A stretch of DNA of 64,000 bases from Pseudomonas sp. WN033. Lineage in GTDB: Bacteria > Pseudomonadota > Gammaproteobacteria > Pseudomonadales > Pseudomonadaceae. Shown here piece by piece: positions 18,141 to 29,645 of this stretch. Below the pieces are notes generated by a model that was not told the DNA's origin, ran no database searches, and saw nothing but the letters and a program-made list of their open reading frames with translations. Each line of letters opens with the position of its first letter. The stretch's first letter is position 1. The position numbers and the translations under genes are program-made. The stretch is taken from positions 496,001 to 560,000 of the forward strand of contig NSKG01000001.1 of the NCBI GenBank assembly GCA_002287035.1, in the 5' to 3' direction.

Positions 18141-18887
18141 CTAGTCCTGCAAGCGGGTCGGATCCAGCTCGACACCCTGGGCCGTCAGCTCGTCATAGGC
18201 CCGATCCAGATCCTTGCGCAACTGCTCGGCAAACTCGGCCTGGCGCGACAGCACCAGGCGCATCGGCTGGTTGTCCACGGCGATATGCGGTAACTCGTCC
18301 AGAGCGAAATCACTCAACAGCGGCTCTACCTGGCTGCGATATTCCAGAAGGTAATCCGCCCGCCCCAACAGCAACATGCTGATCGCTCCCGGATGCGAAG
18401 CGCTGCGGTGTATCGTGAGATTCAACCGTGGATCCTCCATGACCCGGCGCAGCCGGTCGGTGTAGGTGTAATTGGTGATCAGGATCAGACTGCTACCTTG
18501 CAGACTGTCCGGCCATACCGGGGCCGGGGTGCCAGGCCGGTGATACAGGTTGATCCGCACCAGGGTCAGGTCGCGTTCAGTCTCCAGCGTGTAGGGTGCC
18601 AGGTCAGGCTTGTTGAGTAACCCCGGCCACAGATGCACGGTTCCGTCCCGCAACCCGACAAACACCCTGGCCGCTGGCAGAATCCGTAATTCATAGGGAT
18701 AACCGGCCTGCTCAAGCAAACGTCGAACCAGGCTGACCGTGCGCCCGACCGGCTGGCCATCCTGATCCGGCTCTGCGTACCCAGGAAATCGCATGAACGC
18801 CACCTGCACCACGGGCTTGGCAGGCTCCACAGCCCAGGCAGCCGGCACCACCAGCATGAACATGCTAATCAGCAGGACGATGCGCAT
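18141..18887 (-). CDS. Periplasmic solute-binding (SBP_bac_3-like) protein
   Basis: This is a 248-residue exported protein. The start at ATG 18887 gives a clean signal peptide MRIVLLISMFMLVVPAAWA and has GAGAG upstream. The mature part resembles type 3 (amino-acid type) binding proteins: it begins VVQVAFMRFPGYAEPD and contains RLLEQAGYPYELRILPAARV and RADYLLEYRSQVEPLL. No ABC permease or ATPase gene is next to it, so it may serve as a sensor or orphan protein rather than a transporter subunit. The ligand is unknown. Confidence 0.75.
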   Translation of the reverse strand: MRIVLLISMFMLVVPAAWAVEPAKPVVQVAFMRFPGYAEPDQDGQPVGRTVSLVRRLLEQAGYPYELRILPAARVFVGLRDGTVHLWPGLLNKPDLAPYTLETERDLTLVRINLYHRPGTPAPVWPDSLQGSSLILITNYTYTDRLRRVMEDPRLNLTIHRSASHPGAISMLLLGRADYLLEYRSQVEPLLSDFALDELPHIAVDNQPMRLVLSRQAEFAEQLRKDLDRAYDELTAQGVELDPTRLQD

Positions 18888-19022
18888 CCTGTACTCTCTT
18901 ATTGTTTTGATCACTACCCAGCTCCTGCCCTACTACCCGCCAGCTCCGCCGACGCACATCATTGGTAGACCATGGTAGCTCAGCCAAAAAACCAGCGTCA
19001 AAACACTCTCACACAACTATCC

Positions 19023-19044
19023 AGGGAAATACTGATTAAATCAG
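19023..19044. repeat. Half copy of the 1151-1185 palindrome
   Basis: The 22 bp beginning AGGGA and ending ACTGATTAAATCAG match the left part of the palindrome at 1153-1174 except at three adjacent positions. The right arm is not continued here. It lies between the binding-protein gene and the glyA terminator. Confidence 0.6.
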
Positions 19045-19061
19045 CTTCGGCCGAGGGCCAT

Positions 19062-19097
19062 AAAAAAACCCCCGCGGGAATATTCCCAACGGGGGTT
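19062..19097 (-). terminator. Rho-independent terminator of glyA
   Basis: On the minus strand the stem AACCCCCG/CGGGGG is followed by a run of seven T. A smaller internal palindrome GGGAATATTCCC forms the loop. It begins 19 bp past the glyA stop. Confidence 0.9.
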
Positions 19098-19115
19098 GAT
19101 CGGCAAACTGTGCGA

Positions 19116-20369
19116 TCAGTCGGTATATACCGGCAGACGGGCACAAATCGCCTTGACCTGCTCACGCACACGCTCGATCACTGACTCGTCACCCATGTTG
19201 TCGAGGATGTCGCAGATCCAGCCAGCCAGCTCGCGGCAGTCAGCCTCAACAAACCCGCGAGTGGTGACCGCCGGAGTGCCGATACGCAGGCCCGAGGTAA
19301 CGAAGGGCGAACGCGGATCGTTCGGCACAGCGTTCTTGTTCACGGTAATGTGAGCGCGACCCAGCGCAGCGTCGGCATCCTTACCGGTGATGTCCTGCTT
19401 GATCAGCGACAGCAGGAACAGGTGGTTCTCGGTACCACCGGATACCACGTCAAAACCGCGCTCGATGAACACCTGAGCCATAGCCTTGGCATTCTTCACC
19501 ACCTGCTGCTGGTAGGTCTTGAATTCCGGCTGCAGCGCTTCCTTGAAGCAGATCGCCTTGGCCGCGATCACGTGCTCCAGCGGACCACCCTGAGCCCCCG
19601 GGAAGACTGCGGAATTGAGCTTCTTCTCGATCTCTTCGTTCTTGCGCGCCAGGATCAGGCCGCCACGCGGACCACGCAGGGTCTTGTGGGTGGTGGTGGT
19701 GACCACATCGGCATAGGGTACCGGGTTCGGGTAAACGCCGGCAGCAATCAGACCAGCCACGTGCGCCATATCGACGAACAGATAGGCGCCGACCTTGTCG
19801 GCGATCTCGCGGAAGCGCGGGAAGTCCAGCACCTGAGAGTAAGCCGAGAAGCCAGCCACGATCATTTTCGGCTTGTGCTCCAGCGCCAGACGCTCGACTT
19901 CGTCGTAGTCAATCAGGCCATCATCATTGATGCCGTACTGAATGGCGTTGTAGAGCTTGCCGGAAGAGGACACGGAAGCACCGTGGGTCAGGTGGCCGCC
20001 ATGGGCCAGGCTCATGCCCAGGATGGTGTCGCCAGCCGACAGCAGAGCCAGATAAACAGCAGCATTGGCCTGCGAACCGGCGTGCGGCTGAACGTTGGCA
20101 TAGTCGGCGCCAAACAGCTGCTTGGCCCGGTCAATGGCCAGTTGTTCGGCCACATCAACATACTCGCAACCACCGTAGTAGCGCTTGCCCGGGTAGCCTT
20201 CGGCGTACTTGTTGGTCAGTACCGAGCCCTGGGCCTGCATGACTGCCGGACTGGTGTAGTTCTCGGAAGCGATCAGTTCGATGTGCTCTTCCTGACGACG
20301 CTCTTCCTGCTGCATGGCAGCCCAGAGTTCGGCATCGAAGCTGGCGATATCGTTGGAACGGCTAAACAT
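19116..20369 (-). CDS. glyA: Serine hydroxymethyltransferase
   Basis: GlyA is a PLP enzyme that interconverts serine and glycine and charges tetrahydrofolate with a one-carbon unit. The start at ATG 20369 gives 417 residues, [24 protein letters not shown] lies upstream, and the longer frame has no supporting signal. The PLP lysine is in [16 protein letters not shown], and the folate/PLP motif [19 protein letters not shown] is intact. Its neighbour morA matches the P. aeruginosa glyA3-morA order as I recall it. No glycine riboswitch is visible upstream. Confidence 0.96.
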   Translation of the reverse strand: MFSRSNDIASFDAELWAAMQQEERRQEEHIELIASENYTSPAVMQAQGSVLTNKYAEGYPGKRYYGGCEYVDVAEQLAIDRAKQLFGADYANVQPHAGSQANAAVYLALLSAGDTILGMSLAHGGHLTHGASVSSSGKLYNAIQYGINDDGLIDYDEVERLALEHKPKMIVAGFSAYSQVLDFPRFREIADKVGAYLFVDMAHVAGLIAAGVYPNPVPYADVVTTTTHKTLRGPRGGLILARKNEEIEKKLNSAVFPGAQGGPLEHVIAAKAICFKEALQPEFKTYQQQVVKNAKAMAQVFIERGFDVVSGGTENHLFLLSLIKQDITGKDADAALGRAHITVNKNAVPNDPRSPFVTSGLRIGTPAVTTRGFVEADCRELAGWICDILDNMGDESVIERVREQVKAICARLPVYTD

Positions 20370-20503
20370 GTCACGGCCCCCTGTCAGGCGTTCGGGAATG
20401 AAAGGCGCGCATTTTACCCCAAGCTGCGGCCCCTGGCACATGAAAAGCGTTCAGCGGTATGACAAAATCCATTCACGCAGAGCCTGGTCAGCCTAAACAG
20501 ACC

Positions 20504-23500
20504 CTAGTTCTCTTCCTTCGCCTGACACAGGAAGTCGTCGTGCAGCACCTGGGCCGGAACCGGATGCCCGAGCAGATAACCCTGCACCTCGTCACAACCA
20601 AAACCGCGCAGCAGCTGCAACTGCTCATCGCTCTCCACCCCTTCGGCAACCACTCGCAGATGCAGGCTGCGGGCCATGGCGATGATGGCCTGGGACAAGC
20701 GCGCATCACGACTGTCCGCGGCCATCGCCTGGATGAAGCCTCGATCAATCTTCAGAGTGTCGATGGGGAACTCCTTAAGATAACTGAGCGAGGAGTAGCC
20801 GGTTCCAAAATCGTCCACAGCAATACCCACTCCCAGCGCCTTCAAGCCGGCCAGTGCCTGCATGGTATCTTCAACGTCGCGCAGCAACACACTTTCGGTC
20901 AACTCCAGCTCGAGCACAGCCGGATCCAGAGCATAGCGTTCCAGCACCGCCCGTACCTGGCCAACCACCTGCCCGCCGGCAAACTGCTGAGCTGAGACAT
21001 TGACTCCCAGCCGCGGCAAATGCAAACCGGCATCACGCCACTGCGCCCACTGCTGGCAGGCTCGATCCAGTACCCACTCGCCCAGACTGCCAACTAGGCC
21101 GATTTCCTCGGCGATCGGCACGAAGACACTGGGCGGCACCGCGCCTAAACGCGGATGCTGCCAGCGCAGCAGCACCTCGGCTCCGCTCAACTGCAAGCTG
21201 GCGCAGTCGAACTGCGGTTGAAAATGCAGGCTCAGGCTATCTTCCTGCAGTGCCCGGCGCAGCTCGGCCTCCAGACTCAAACGCTCCAGCGCCTGGGAAT
21301 TCATCTCGTTCTGATAGAACTGGAACGTCGCCTTGCCAGTGGATTTGGCATGATACATGGCGGTATCGGCAAATTTGAGCAAGGCGCTAGCCTCCTGACC
21401 ATCCTGCGGGCACAAGGCAATACCGATACTGGCGCTGATAAAGAACTCCCGCTCCTGCAGGACAAAGGCCGGAGCCAGACTGGCCAACACCTTCTCGGCC
21501 ACATGCACACTGGCGGCCATCGCTGAATCCCGGCTCTTGAGACCGACCAGCAGCACAGTGAACTCGTCCCCGCCCATCCGCGCCACGGTATCGCTGTCGC
21601 GCACACAATCGCACAGGCGCCTGGCCACCTCTCTAAGCAGGGCGTCACCAGCCGCATGCCCTAGAGTGTCATTGATCGGCTTGAACCGATCCAGATCCAG
21701 AAACATTACCGCCAACCATTCGTTGCGCCGCTGGGCCTGCTGCAACGCGTTGCCCAACCGATCCTGGAACAAGGTCCGGTTCGGCAGCCCGGTCAGCGCG
21801 TCGTAATAGGCCAGGCTTTCAATCCGGGCTTCATTGGCCTTGCGCTCACTGATATCGACGAAGAAGCACACATAGCTGACCAGATCACCTTCATGATCAT
21901 AGACCGCGTTGATTCCGGCCCAGGAAGGAAAATCCTCGCCGCTCTTGCGTCGCTGCCACAGCTCACCCTCCCAGCGTCCTTGCTGGCGCAGGGTTCTTAG
22001 AATATCCGGGTAGAAGCTTTCACCATGCACCGGCGAGGAGAATAGTTGCGGGGTCTGGTCAATTACTTCGTCAGCCAGATAGCCAGTGATCTGGCTGAAG
22101 TTCTCGTTGACCTGGACGATGTAGCCGACCGGATCAGTAACCACAATCGCCCCGGTGGTGTTCTCGAACACGGTGGCCGCCAGGCGCAGGCGGTTTTCCG
22201 TACGGCGCTGCTCGCTGATATCGCGGGCAATGCCCAGTAACCCAAGAAAACGCCCCTGCTGACTCCACATCAGTGAAACCCGCAGCTCCACCGGACATTT
22301 GCTGCCGTCAAGCCTTAAGCAATCAAAGCTGGTCTGGCGCTGGAATCCCTGCTCACGCAATTGCTGGGCCCCGTCAGCCTGATGCACCAGCGGACGCAAC
22401 TCATCAAGCAATGCGTCCATGAACTGGCGGAACTGCGGGCCAACCACAATATCATCGAACCCTCGACTCAACAGCTCACCAGGGCTGTAACCCAAAACCG
22501 CGACCACCGACGGACTGATATAGTCCAGGTGGAACTCGGCATCGGTAGACCAGATTACGTCGCTGATATTCTCGGCCAGCAGCCGGTAACGCTGCTCGCT
22601 GGTCTGCAAACGCTGATTAGCCAAGGTTTGCTGGGTGATATCCTTGGCCGTGCCGATGACCTGACGCACCCGCCCCTGCGGGTCATGCGCCAGCAACTTG
22701 GCCTGCAACAGGAACCAGCGCCAGTCACCGTGCCGGTGACGCCAGCGTACCCGCCACTCCAGCATCTGATTGGCGCTGAGCACCTGCATCTGGTTACGAC
22801 AGGCCTGCATATATTCCAGGTCATCCGGGTGCAACAGACGGTCACGCTGATAGGCCGGCAGAGCCTGCTCTTCTTCACGGCTGTAGCCCAGTTGACGCAT
22901 CAGCGAACGATTGGTGAATACAAAGCGGTTGCGCTGAACGTCCTTGATAAACACCACATCCGGCACCGACCTGACCACCTGAGCCCAGAACTGCTCGCGC
23001 TCAACCATCGAAGCCTCTACCCGGCGCCTGGTGGTGACATCGGTCATGCTCAGGGTTACTGCCCGGTAATCCTCAGCCTGTTCCGGCAGACACATCACCA
23101 CCCACAGCCAGCGCAGAGTACCCCGGCGAGTGCGCAGCGGCGTCTCCAACTCCATCCGAGTCTTGCCCTGAATCACCGCCAACACCAGTTGATAGCGAGC
23201 GCCTCCGGCACGCAGGCTCTGGTCCTGATGGAACAGCGTATCCAACTCCTCCACCGCCTGAAGCGCCAGCAAATCCAGAGTGACCTGATTGGCATCCAGT
23301 ATGCGGATCGTCGCCAGCAACTCCTGATGACGTTCAGGGTTGGCCTCCAGCCATTGATCAAGAGCCTGCTGACTATCAATGCGCCGGTCACGCAAAAACA
23401 CGCGCAAGGTCGACAGATCGAGCAGGCAGAGCGCCATCCCGACCCCTTGAAAAATATCGCGGTAACGGCGCTCACTGATTTGCATATGCTGCAACGAGGC

Positions 23501-24364
23501 CTTGCTGTCAGCATCGAGCCGGCGGTTGAGCCGCTGCATTCGGGTCAATACCCAAAGCACCAGAATCAAACCCAGCACAAAAGCTGCGAACAACAGCAGT
23601 TTATAGGTCACCATGCGACCCAGTTGCCCACGGTAGTACTCAGGCTCGACCAGCCCCCGCACCTGCCACAAGGTACCGGCAACCGGAGCGCTGACCAGCA
23701 CCTGCTCGCGCTCGATCGACGATAACGGCGCATTATCAAGAAACACCAGCCGGTCACGCTGCTGGCGGGCCATGACCCGGGCATGCCCGGCATCTTCCAG
23801 CAACCAGCTATAGCTGTGCGCCGCCTGGGCCGAGACCAGCCGCGACAGCACCCGGTCATCCAGCGTCAACAGCCAGTAACGGCCATGTTCACGACCCGGC
23901 ACCGCCCAGTACAACGCGCGCTGGCGTGGATCGGAATCCAGCGCAAAGGCCTGGCCGCTCAGATGCAGGCGCCAAATCAGTTGACTCCAGGATTCGCGTG
24001 GCAGCCCCAGGGCGCTGGCCGGCACATCAACCGGCTGGATATGCCGCAGCCCCGGCAACAGCTCACCCAGTACCGGGTCATCAGGCTGGGCCCCCAGACT
24101 ATCCAGAACATGGACCAGAGCCCGTGATTTGACATCCAGGTTGAGTGCCAGTTGATCAGCGATCAGCCAGACGCTTTCCTCCACCTGGGCATGATGTTGC
24201 AAACGCAACAACTGGAACCCCTGCCAGGCCTGCCAAGCCATCAGAACAGCCAGAAACAGTCCAGCAACCAGCACCGGTATCGGCCCCAGTCCCTGGCTTC
24301 GCCGGCCTTTGGCCCGGCTGGCTTGCGGCGGCCAGTCAGTCGGCCAGCCCGGAGGTGTCTGCAT
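20504..24364 (-). CDS. morA: MorA-like membrane PAS-GGDEF-EAL cyclic-di-GMP enzyme
   Basis: This 1286-residue inner-membrane protein has a first helix (about 30-50), a periplasmic region of about 200 residues, a second helix near 255, then several PAS segments (for example YRLLAENISDVIWSTDAEFH and ATVFENTTGAIVVTDPVGY), a GGDEF domain and an EAL domain. The cyclase site MGGDEF (near 928) and the inhibitory site RDSD five residues before it are intact. The phosphodiesterase motifs AEVLLRW, ELTES, DDFGTGYSSLSYL, LKIDRGF and VAEGVES are present, so both activities are possible. ATG 24364 is preferred over TTG 24373. The name rests on domain order and the adjacent glyA. Confidence 0.82.
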   Translation of the reverse strand: MQTPPGWPTDWPPQASRAKGRRSQGLGPIPVLVAGLFLAVLMAWQAWQGFQLLRLQHHAQVEESVWLIADQLALNLDVKSRALVHVLDSLGAQPDDPVLGELLPGLRHIQPVDVPASALGLPRESWSQLIWRLHLSGQAFALDSDPRQRALYWAVPGREHGRYWLLTLDDRVLSRLVSAQAAHSYSWLLEDAGHARVMARQQRDRLVFLDNAPLSSIEREQVLVSAPVAGTLWQVRGLVEPEYYRGQLGRMVTYKLLLFAAFVLGLILVLWVLTRMQRLNRRLDADSKASLQHMQISERRYRDIFQGVGMALCLLDLSTLRVFLRDRRIDSQQALDQWLEANPERHQELLATIRILDANQVTLDLLALQAVEELDTLFHQDQSLRAGGARYQLVLAVIQGKTRMELETPLRTRRGTLRWLWVVMCLPEQAEDYRAVTLSMTDVTTRRRVEASMVEREQFWAQVVRSVPDVVFIKDVQRNRFVFTNRSLMRQLGYSREEEQALPAYQRDRLLHPDDLEYMQACRNQMQVLSANQMLEWRVRWRHRHGDWRWFLLQAKLLAHDPQGRVRQVIGTAKDITQQTLANQRLQTSEQRYRLLAENISDVIWSTDAEFHLDYISPSVVAVLGYSPGELLSRGFDDIVVGPQFRQFMDALLDELRPLVHQADGAQQLREQGFQRQTSFDCLRLDGSKCPVELRVSLMWSQQGRFLGLLGIARDISEQRRTENRLRLAATVFENTTGAIVVTDPVGYIVQVNENFSQITGYLADEVIDQTPQLFSSPVHGESFYPDILRTLRQQGRWEGELWQRRKSGEDFPSWAGINAVYDHEGDLVSYVCFFVDISERKANEARIESLAYYDALTGLPNRTLFQDRLGNALQQAQRRNEWLAVMFLDLDRFKPINDTLGHAAGDALLREVARRLCDCVRDSDTVARMGGDEFTVLLVGLKSRDSAMAASVHVAEKVLASLAPAFVLQEREFFISASIGIALCPQDGQEASALLKFADTAMYHAKSTGKATFQFYQNEMNSQALERLSLEAELRRALQEDSLSLHFQPQFDCASLQLSGAEVLLRWQHPRLGAVPPSVFVPIAEEIGLVGSLGEWVLDRACQQWAQWRDAGLHLPRLGVNVSAQQFAGGQVVGQVRAVLERYALDPAVLELELTESVLLRDVEDTMQALAGLKALGVGIAVDDFGTGYSSLSYLKEFPIDTLKIDRGFIQAMAADSRDARLSQAIIAMARSLHLRVVAEGVESDEQLQLLRGFGCDEVQGYLLGHPVPAQVLHDDFLCQAKEEN

Positions 24365-24548
24365 ATTATTCAAAACCGTAGTGCACCAACGGATGAGCTA
24401 AAGAAGCCGACAGTACCATAACAGGAGACATGATTGAGGGGGTTTGCCCTTGAGCCTCAGTTGGGCTAGCCTTGCCACCACTTTCCAGCCCCGCCTGACA
24501 CAGGCCAGGGTTTTGTCGAATCAATCCTATTCAACAGGTTCCGCCACC

Positions 24549-26213
24549 ATGGCTCAATACGTATATAGCATGCATCGGGTTAGCAAGGTTGTCCCCCCGA
24601 AGCGTGAAATTCTCAAAGACATTTCGCTGTCCTTCTTCCCTGGCGCCAAGATCGGTGTACTCGGCCTCAACGGCGCGGGCAAGTCTACCCTGCTACGGAT
24701 CATGGCTGGGGTCGACACCGAAATCGACGGCGAAGCCCGGCCCATGCCCGGTATCAAGGTCGGCTACCTGCCCCAGGAGCCACAGCTCGATGCCAGCAAG
24801 AGCGTGCGCGAGATCGTTGAAGAAGCTGTGAGCGAGATCAAGAACGCCCAAGCCCGGCTCGATGAAGTCTACGCCGCCTACGCCGAACCGGACGCCGACT
24901 TCGACGCCCTGGCCGCCGAGCAGGCCAAACTCGAAGCCATCCTCCAGGCCGCCGACGGCCACAACCTTGAGCGCCAGCTGGAGGTCGCCGCTGACGCCCT
25001 GCGCCTGCCGCCATGGGATGCCAAGATTGAGCACCTGTCCGGTGGTGAGAAACGTCGGGTGGCACTGTGCCGCCTGCTGCTGTCAGCCCCTGACATGCTG
25101 CTGCTGGACGAACCGACCAACCACCTGGACGCCGACTCGGTAGCCTGGCTGGAGCGTTTCCTCCATGACTTCCCCGGCACCGTGGTGGCCATTACCCACG
25201 ACCGTTACTTCCTCGACAACGTCGCTGGCTGGATTCTCGAACTCGACCGCGGCCACGGCATTCCGTTCGAAGGCAACTACTCGCAGTGGCTGGAATCCAA
25301 GGCCGCGCGCCTGGAGCAGGAAGCCAAGCAGGAGGCCGCCCACACCAAGGCGATGAAATCCGAACTGGAGTGGGTACGCCAGGGTGCCAAGGGCCGCCAG
25401 GCCAAGTCCAAGGCACGTCTTGCGCGCTTCGAGGAGTTGCAGTCGCAGGAGTTCCAGAAACGCAGCGAAACCAACGAGATTTACATTCCGGCCGGCCCGC
25501 GCCTGGGTGACAAGGTCATCGAGTTCAAGAACGTCAGCAAAGGCTTCGGCGACCGGGTACTGATCGACGACCTGTCCTTCAGCATCCCCAAGGGTGCCAT
25601 CGTCGGGGTGATCGGCGGCAACGGTGCCGGCAAATCGACCCTGCTGCGCATGATCACCGGCAAGCAGCAACCCGACTCCGGCACGATCGAGCTCGGCGAG
25701 ACCGTGCAGATCGCCAGCGTTGACCAGAGCCGCGACAACCTGGACGGCAACAAAACCGTCTGGCAGCAGGTGTCCGACGGCTTCGACATGATCAAGGTCG
25801 GCAACTATGAAGTGCCTTCGCGCGGCTATGTAGGCCGTTTCAACTTCAAAGGGGCTGACCAGCAGAAGTTCGTCAAGGATCTGTCCGGCGGGGAACGTGG
25901 CCGCCTGCACCTGGCCCTGACCCTGAAACAGGGCGCCAACGTACTGCTGCTTGACGAGCCGTCCAACGATCTTGACGTGGAAACCCTGCGTGCGCTGGAA
26001 GAGGCGCTGCTGGACTTCCCCGGCTCAGCCATCGTGATCTCCCACGACCGCTGGTTCCTGGATCGCATCGCCACTCATATCCTGTCCTACGAGGACGATG
26101 GCAAGGTGACCTTCTTCGAAGGCAACTACACCGAGTTCGAAGCCGACCGCAAGAAGCGCCTGGGCGAAGCCGCCACCCAGCCGCACCGGGTACGCTACAA
26201 GAAGCTGGCCTGA
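24549..26213 (+). CDS. ettA: Energy-dependent translational throttle protein EttA (ABC-F)
   Basis: EttA is a cytosolic ABC-F ATPase that binds the ribosomal E site and gates entry into elongation according to the ATP/ADP ratio. The 554-residue protein has two ABC modules with Walker A GLNGAGKS and GGNGAGKS, signatures LSGGEKRR and LSGGERGR, and an arm/linker region (about 240-325) rich in K/E/A. There are no membrane segments. The start MAQYVYSMHRVSKVVPPKRE is the family start; the frame upstream of it has no support. A strong hairpin follows the gene. Confidence 0.96.
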   Translation: MAQYVYSMHRVSKVVPPKREILKDISLSFFPGAKIGVLGLNGAGKSTLLRIMAGVDTEIDGEARPMPGIKVGYLPQEPQLDASKSVREIVEEAVSEIKNAQARLDEVYAAYAEPDADFDALAAEQAKLEAILQAADGHNLERQLEVAADALRLPPWDAKIEHLSGGEKRRVALCRLLLSAPDMLLLDEPTNHLDADSVAWLERFLHDFPGTVVAITHDRYFLDNVAGWILELDRGHGIPFEGNYSQWLESKAARLEQEAKQEAAHTKAMKSELEWVRQGAKGRQAKSKARLARFEELQSQEFQKRSETNEIYIPAGPRLGDKVIEFKNVSKGFGDRVLIDDLSFSIPKGAIVGVIGGNGAGKSTLLRMITGKQQPDSGTIELGETVQIASVDQSRDNLDGNKTVWQQVSDGFDMIKVGNYEVPSRGYVGRFNFKGADQQKFVKDLSGGERGRLHLALTLKQGANVLLLDEPSNDLDVETLRALEEALLDFPGSAIVISHDRWFLDRIATHILSYEDDGKVTFFEGNYTEFEADRKKRLGEAATQPHRVRYKKLA

Positions 26214-26220
26214 GTAATAT

Positions 26221-26258
26221 CCTTAGGGCCCGAGGCGCACACGCCCCGGGCCCTAAGG
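26221..26258. terminator. Hairpin after ettA
   Basis: The arms CCTTAGGGCCCG and CGGGCCCTAAGG are perfect, and an inner GGCG/CGCC stem with loop CACA extends the hairpin. It starts 7 bp after the ettA stop. No T-run follows, so termination may be weak or the hairpin may protect the mRNA end. Confidence 0.7.
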
Positions 26259-26291
26259 CCCATACCGCCCCTCTCTGCCCGCACCAACGAT

Positions 26292-26313
26292 GTGCAAAAT
26301 TATTGATTTGCAC
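26292..26313. promoter_or_regulatory. Inverted repeat upstream of gdhA
   Basis: GTGCAAA and TTTGCAC are separated by 8 bp of AT-rich sequence, 73 bp before the gdhA start. The spacing of about two helical turns between centres suits a dimeric regulator. It is not the NtrC pattern, whose half-sites face the other way. The binding protein is unknown. Confidence 0.4.
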
Positions 26314-26341
26314 CATATCTGAGCACTCAACGCTCTGCTAA

Positions 26342-27727
<1,386 letters not shown>

Positions 27728-27780
27728 TGGATAAAAGCGGCTATAGTGAGGGCATGAGTCTCATCCCGGAAGCCAGACCG

Positions 27781-28137
27781 ATGAGCGATGACAGACGGCG
27801 CTTCACCCGCATTCCCTTCGATGCCCACACCAGTCTCCAGCAGGACGACTGGTGTGCCAGCGTTCAATTGGTCGACCTCTCGCTGCGCGGACTGCTGACC
27901 CTGCAGCCGGCCGACTGGCAGGTGCAGCGTGGCAAGGCTCCGTTCATCGCGATCATCGACCTATCCGAAGGCAGCCAGATCCGCATGGAAGTGCATCTGG
28001 TCCACGCCGAGGAGGGCCTGCTGGGCTTCGAGTGTCTGCATATCGATCTCGACTCGATCAGTCACCTGCGCCGCCTGATCGCCCTCAACCTGGGCGATGA
28101 AGCACTGCTGGAACGTGAGTTGGCAGCACTTCTCTAA
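27781..28137 (+). CDS. mapZ: PilZ-domain c-di-GMP receptor, MapZ-like
   Basis: This is a 118-residue single PilZ domain. The binding motifs are complete: RRRFTR at the N-terminus (RxxxR) and DLSLRG (DxSxxG). In P. aeruginosa the corresponding protein (PA4608, MapZ) binds c-di-GMP and inhibits the chemotaxis methyltransferase CheR1. The adjacent radA supports orthology. The start at ATG 27781 has GGAAG 8 nt upstream; the longer frame from 27724 lacks this. It is convergent with radA. Confidence 0.85.
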   Translation: MSDDRRRFTRIPFDAHTSLQQDDWCASVQLVDLSLRGLLTLQPADWQVQRGKAPFIAIIDLSEGSQIRMEVHLVHAEEGLLGFECLHIDLDSISHLRRLIALNLGDEALLERELAALL

Positions 28138-28138
28138 G

Positions 28139-28158
28139 CAGCGGCCAAGCCGCCGCTG
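28139..28158. terminator. Short hairpin between mapZ and radA
   Basis: CAGCGGC and GCCGCTG enclose six bases between the convergent ends. There is no T-run on either side, so this is only a possible terminator. Confidence 0.4.
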
Positions 28159-28160
28159 AC

Positions 28161-29534
28161 TTATTCGAAAATCGCCGACAGGGCCTGATCCAGCCGCGTC
28201 ACCGCCACTACCGTCATGCCCTTGGGTGCTTCCTTGGGGGCATTGGCGGCGGGGATGATCGCGCGCTTGAAACCATGTTTGGCGGCTTCCTTCAGACGCT
28301 CCTGGCCACTGGGTACCGGGCGGATTTCACCCGACAGACCCAACTCGCCGAATACCATCAAATCCATCGGCAGTGGCCGGCTACGCAGACTCGACATCAC
28401 GGCCGCCAGCAGCGCCAGATCCGAGGCAGTTTCCAGTACCTTGACCCCACCGACGACGTTGACGAACACGTCCTGATCATAAGTTGCTACTCCACCGTGG
28501 CGATGCAATACCGCCAGCAGCATGGCCAGCCGGTTCTGATCCAGCCCGAGAGTGACCCGGCGTGGATTGCCCAGATGGCTGGTATCAACCAGCGCCTGTA
28601 CCTCCACCAGCATCGGTCGCGAGCCTTCCCAGGTAGACATCACCACACTGCCCGGAATCGGCGCCTCGTAGCGCGACAGGAAGATCGCCGAGGGGTTGGC
28701 CACTTCCTTCAGGCCCTTGTCGGTCATGGCGAACACGCCCAGCTCGTTGACCGCACCAAAGCGATTCTTCACTGCTCGCAACAGCCGCAGCCGACCATCG
28801 GACTCGCCCTCGAAATACAGTACCGTATCGACCATGTGCTCCAGCACTCGCGGTCCGGCCAGCGCCCCCTCCTTGGTCACATGACCGACCAGAAAGATCG
28901 CCGTGCCACTCTGCTTGGCATAGCGCACCAGCAGCGCCGCACTCTCACGCACCTGGGCCACGCCGCCGGGAGCCGACTGCAACTGCTCGGTGAAAATGGT
29001 CTGGATCGAATCGACCACCATCACCTTCGGCTGCTCATGCCGAGCGGTAGCAACGATGCTTTCGATACAGGTCTCGGTCATGACCTTGAGCCGGTCTTCC
29101 GGCAAACCCAGACGCCGCGCGCGCATCGCCACCTGCTGTTGCGACTCTTCGCCCGTGACGTACAACGCCGGCATATCCTGAGCCAGCCGGCACAGCGTCT
29201 GCAGCAGAATGGTCGACTTGCCGATTCCCGGATCACCACCAATCAGGACAACCGAGCCAGCCACCAAGCCACCGCCGAGTACCCGGTCCAGCTCCGAAGA
29301 ACCGCTGGGTTGGCGCGGCATTTCCTCGGTTGAGACCTCGGCCAGGGTCTTGACCTGGGCCTGCTGACCCGCCCAGTTGCCGCTACGCGCACCGCCCGAA
29401 CCACCGACCGGCGTGGTGTCCACCACCGTCTCGACCAGAGTATTCCAGGCCTGGCACTCACCACACTGCCCAGCCCATTTGGAGAAGGTTGCACCGCACT
29501 CGGTGCATCCGTAAACACGTTTCTGTTTGGCCAT
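28161..29534 (-). CDS. radA: DNA repair protein RadA/Sms
   Basis: RadA is a RecA-like hexameric helicase that drives branch migration during recombination. The 457 residues show the N-terminal zinc finger (CTECG ... CGECQAW), Walker A GGDPGIGKST, the RadA-specific KNRFG motif (VKNRFGAVNELGVF) and a C-terminal Lon-like domain without a protease function. The length and all motifs are normal. It is divergent from the EAL gene, with 111 bp between. Confidence 0.97.
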   Translation of the reverse strand: MAKQKRVYGCTECGATFSKWAGQCGECQAWNTLVETVVDTTPVGGSGGARSGNWAGQQAQVKTLAEVSTEEMPRQPSGSSELDRVLGGGLVAGSVVLIGGDPGIGKSTILLQTLCRLAQDMPALYVTGEESQQQVAMRARRLGLPEDRLKVMTETCIESIVATARHEQPKVMVVDSIQTIFTEQLQSAPGGVAQVRESAALLVRYAKQSGTAIFLVGHVTKEGALAGPRVLEHMVDTVLYFEGESDGRLRLLRAVKNRFGAVNELGVFAMTDKGLKEVANPSAIFLSRYEAPIPGSVVMSTWEGSRPMLVEVQALVDTSHLGNPRRVTLGLDQNRLAMLLAVLHRHGGVATYDQDVFVNVVGGVKVLETASDLALLAAVMSSLRSRPLPMDLMVFGELGLSGEIRPVPSGQERLKEAAKHGFKRAIIPAANAPKEAPKGMTVVAVTRLDQALSAIFE

Positions 29535-29645
29535 GGATTCCCGCTTGTCGCTAGTTATTCGCCGCAGCCTCGATAGGCGTGCCGGCTGATTCCTTCCAGC
29601 TATTTTCCTCTATACTGACCAGCAATGTGCACTGGAAAACACCTT

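Noticed and set aside
20370-20503. Glycine riboswitch upstream of glyA
   Set aside because: The region is only 134 bp and shows no recognisable paired glycine-aptamer structure.
22361-23725. 454-codon open frame antisense to the MorA-like gene
   Set aside because: It is a shadow of the GC-rich coding strand with no start context or recognisable domain.
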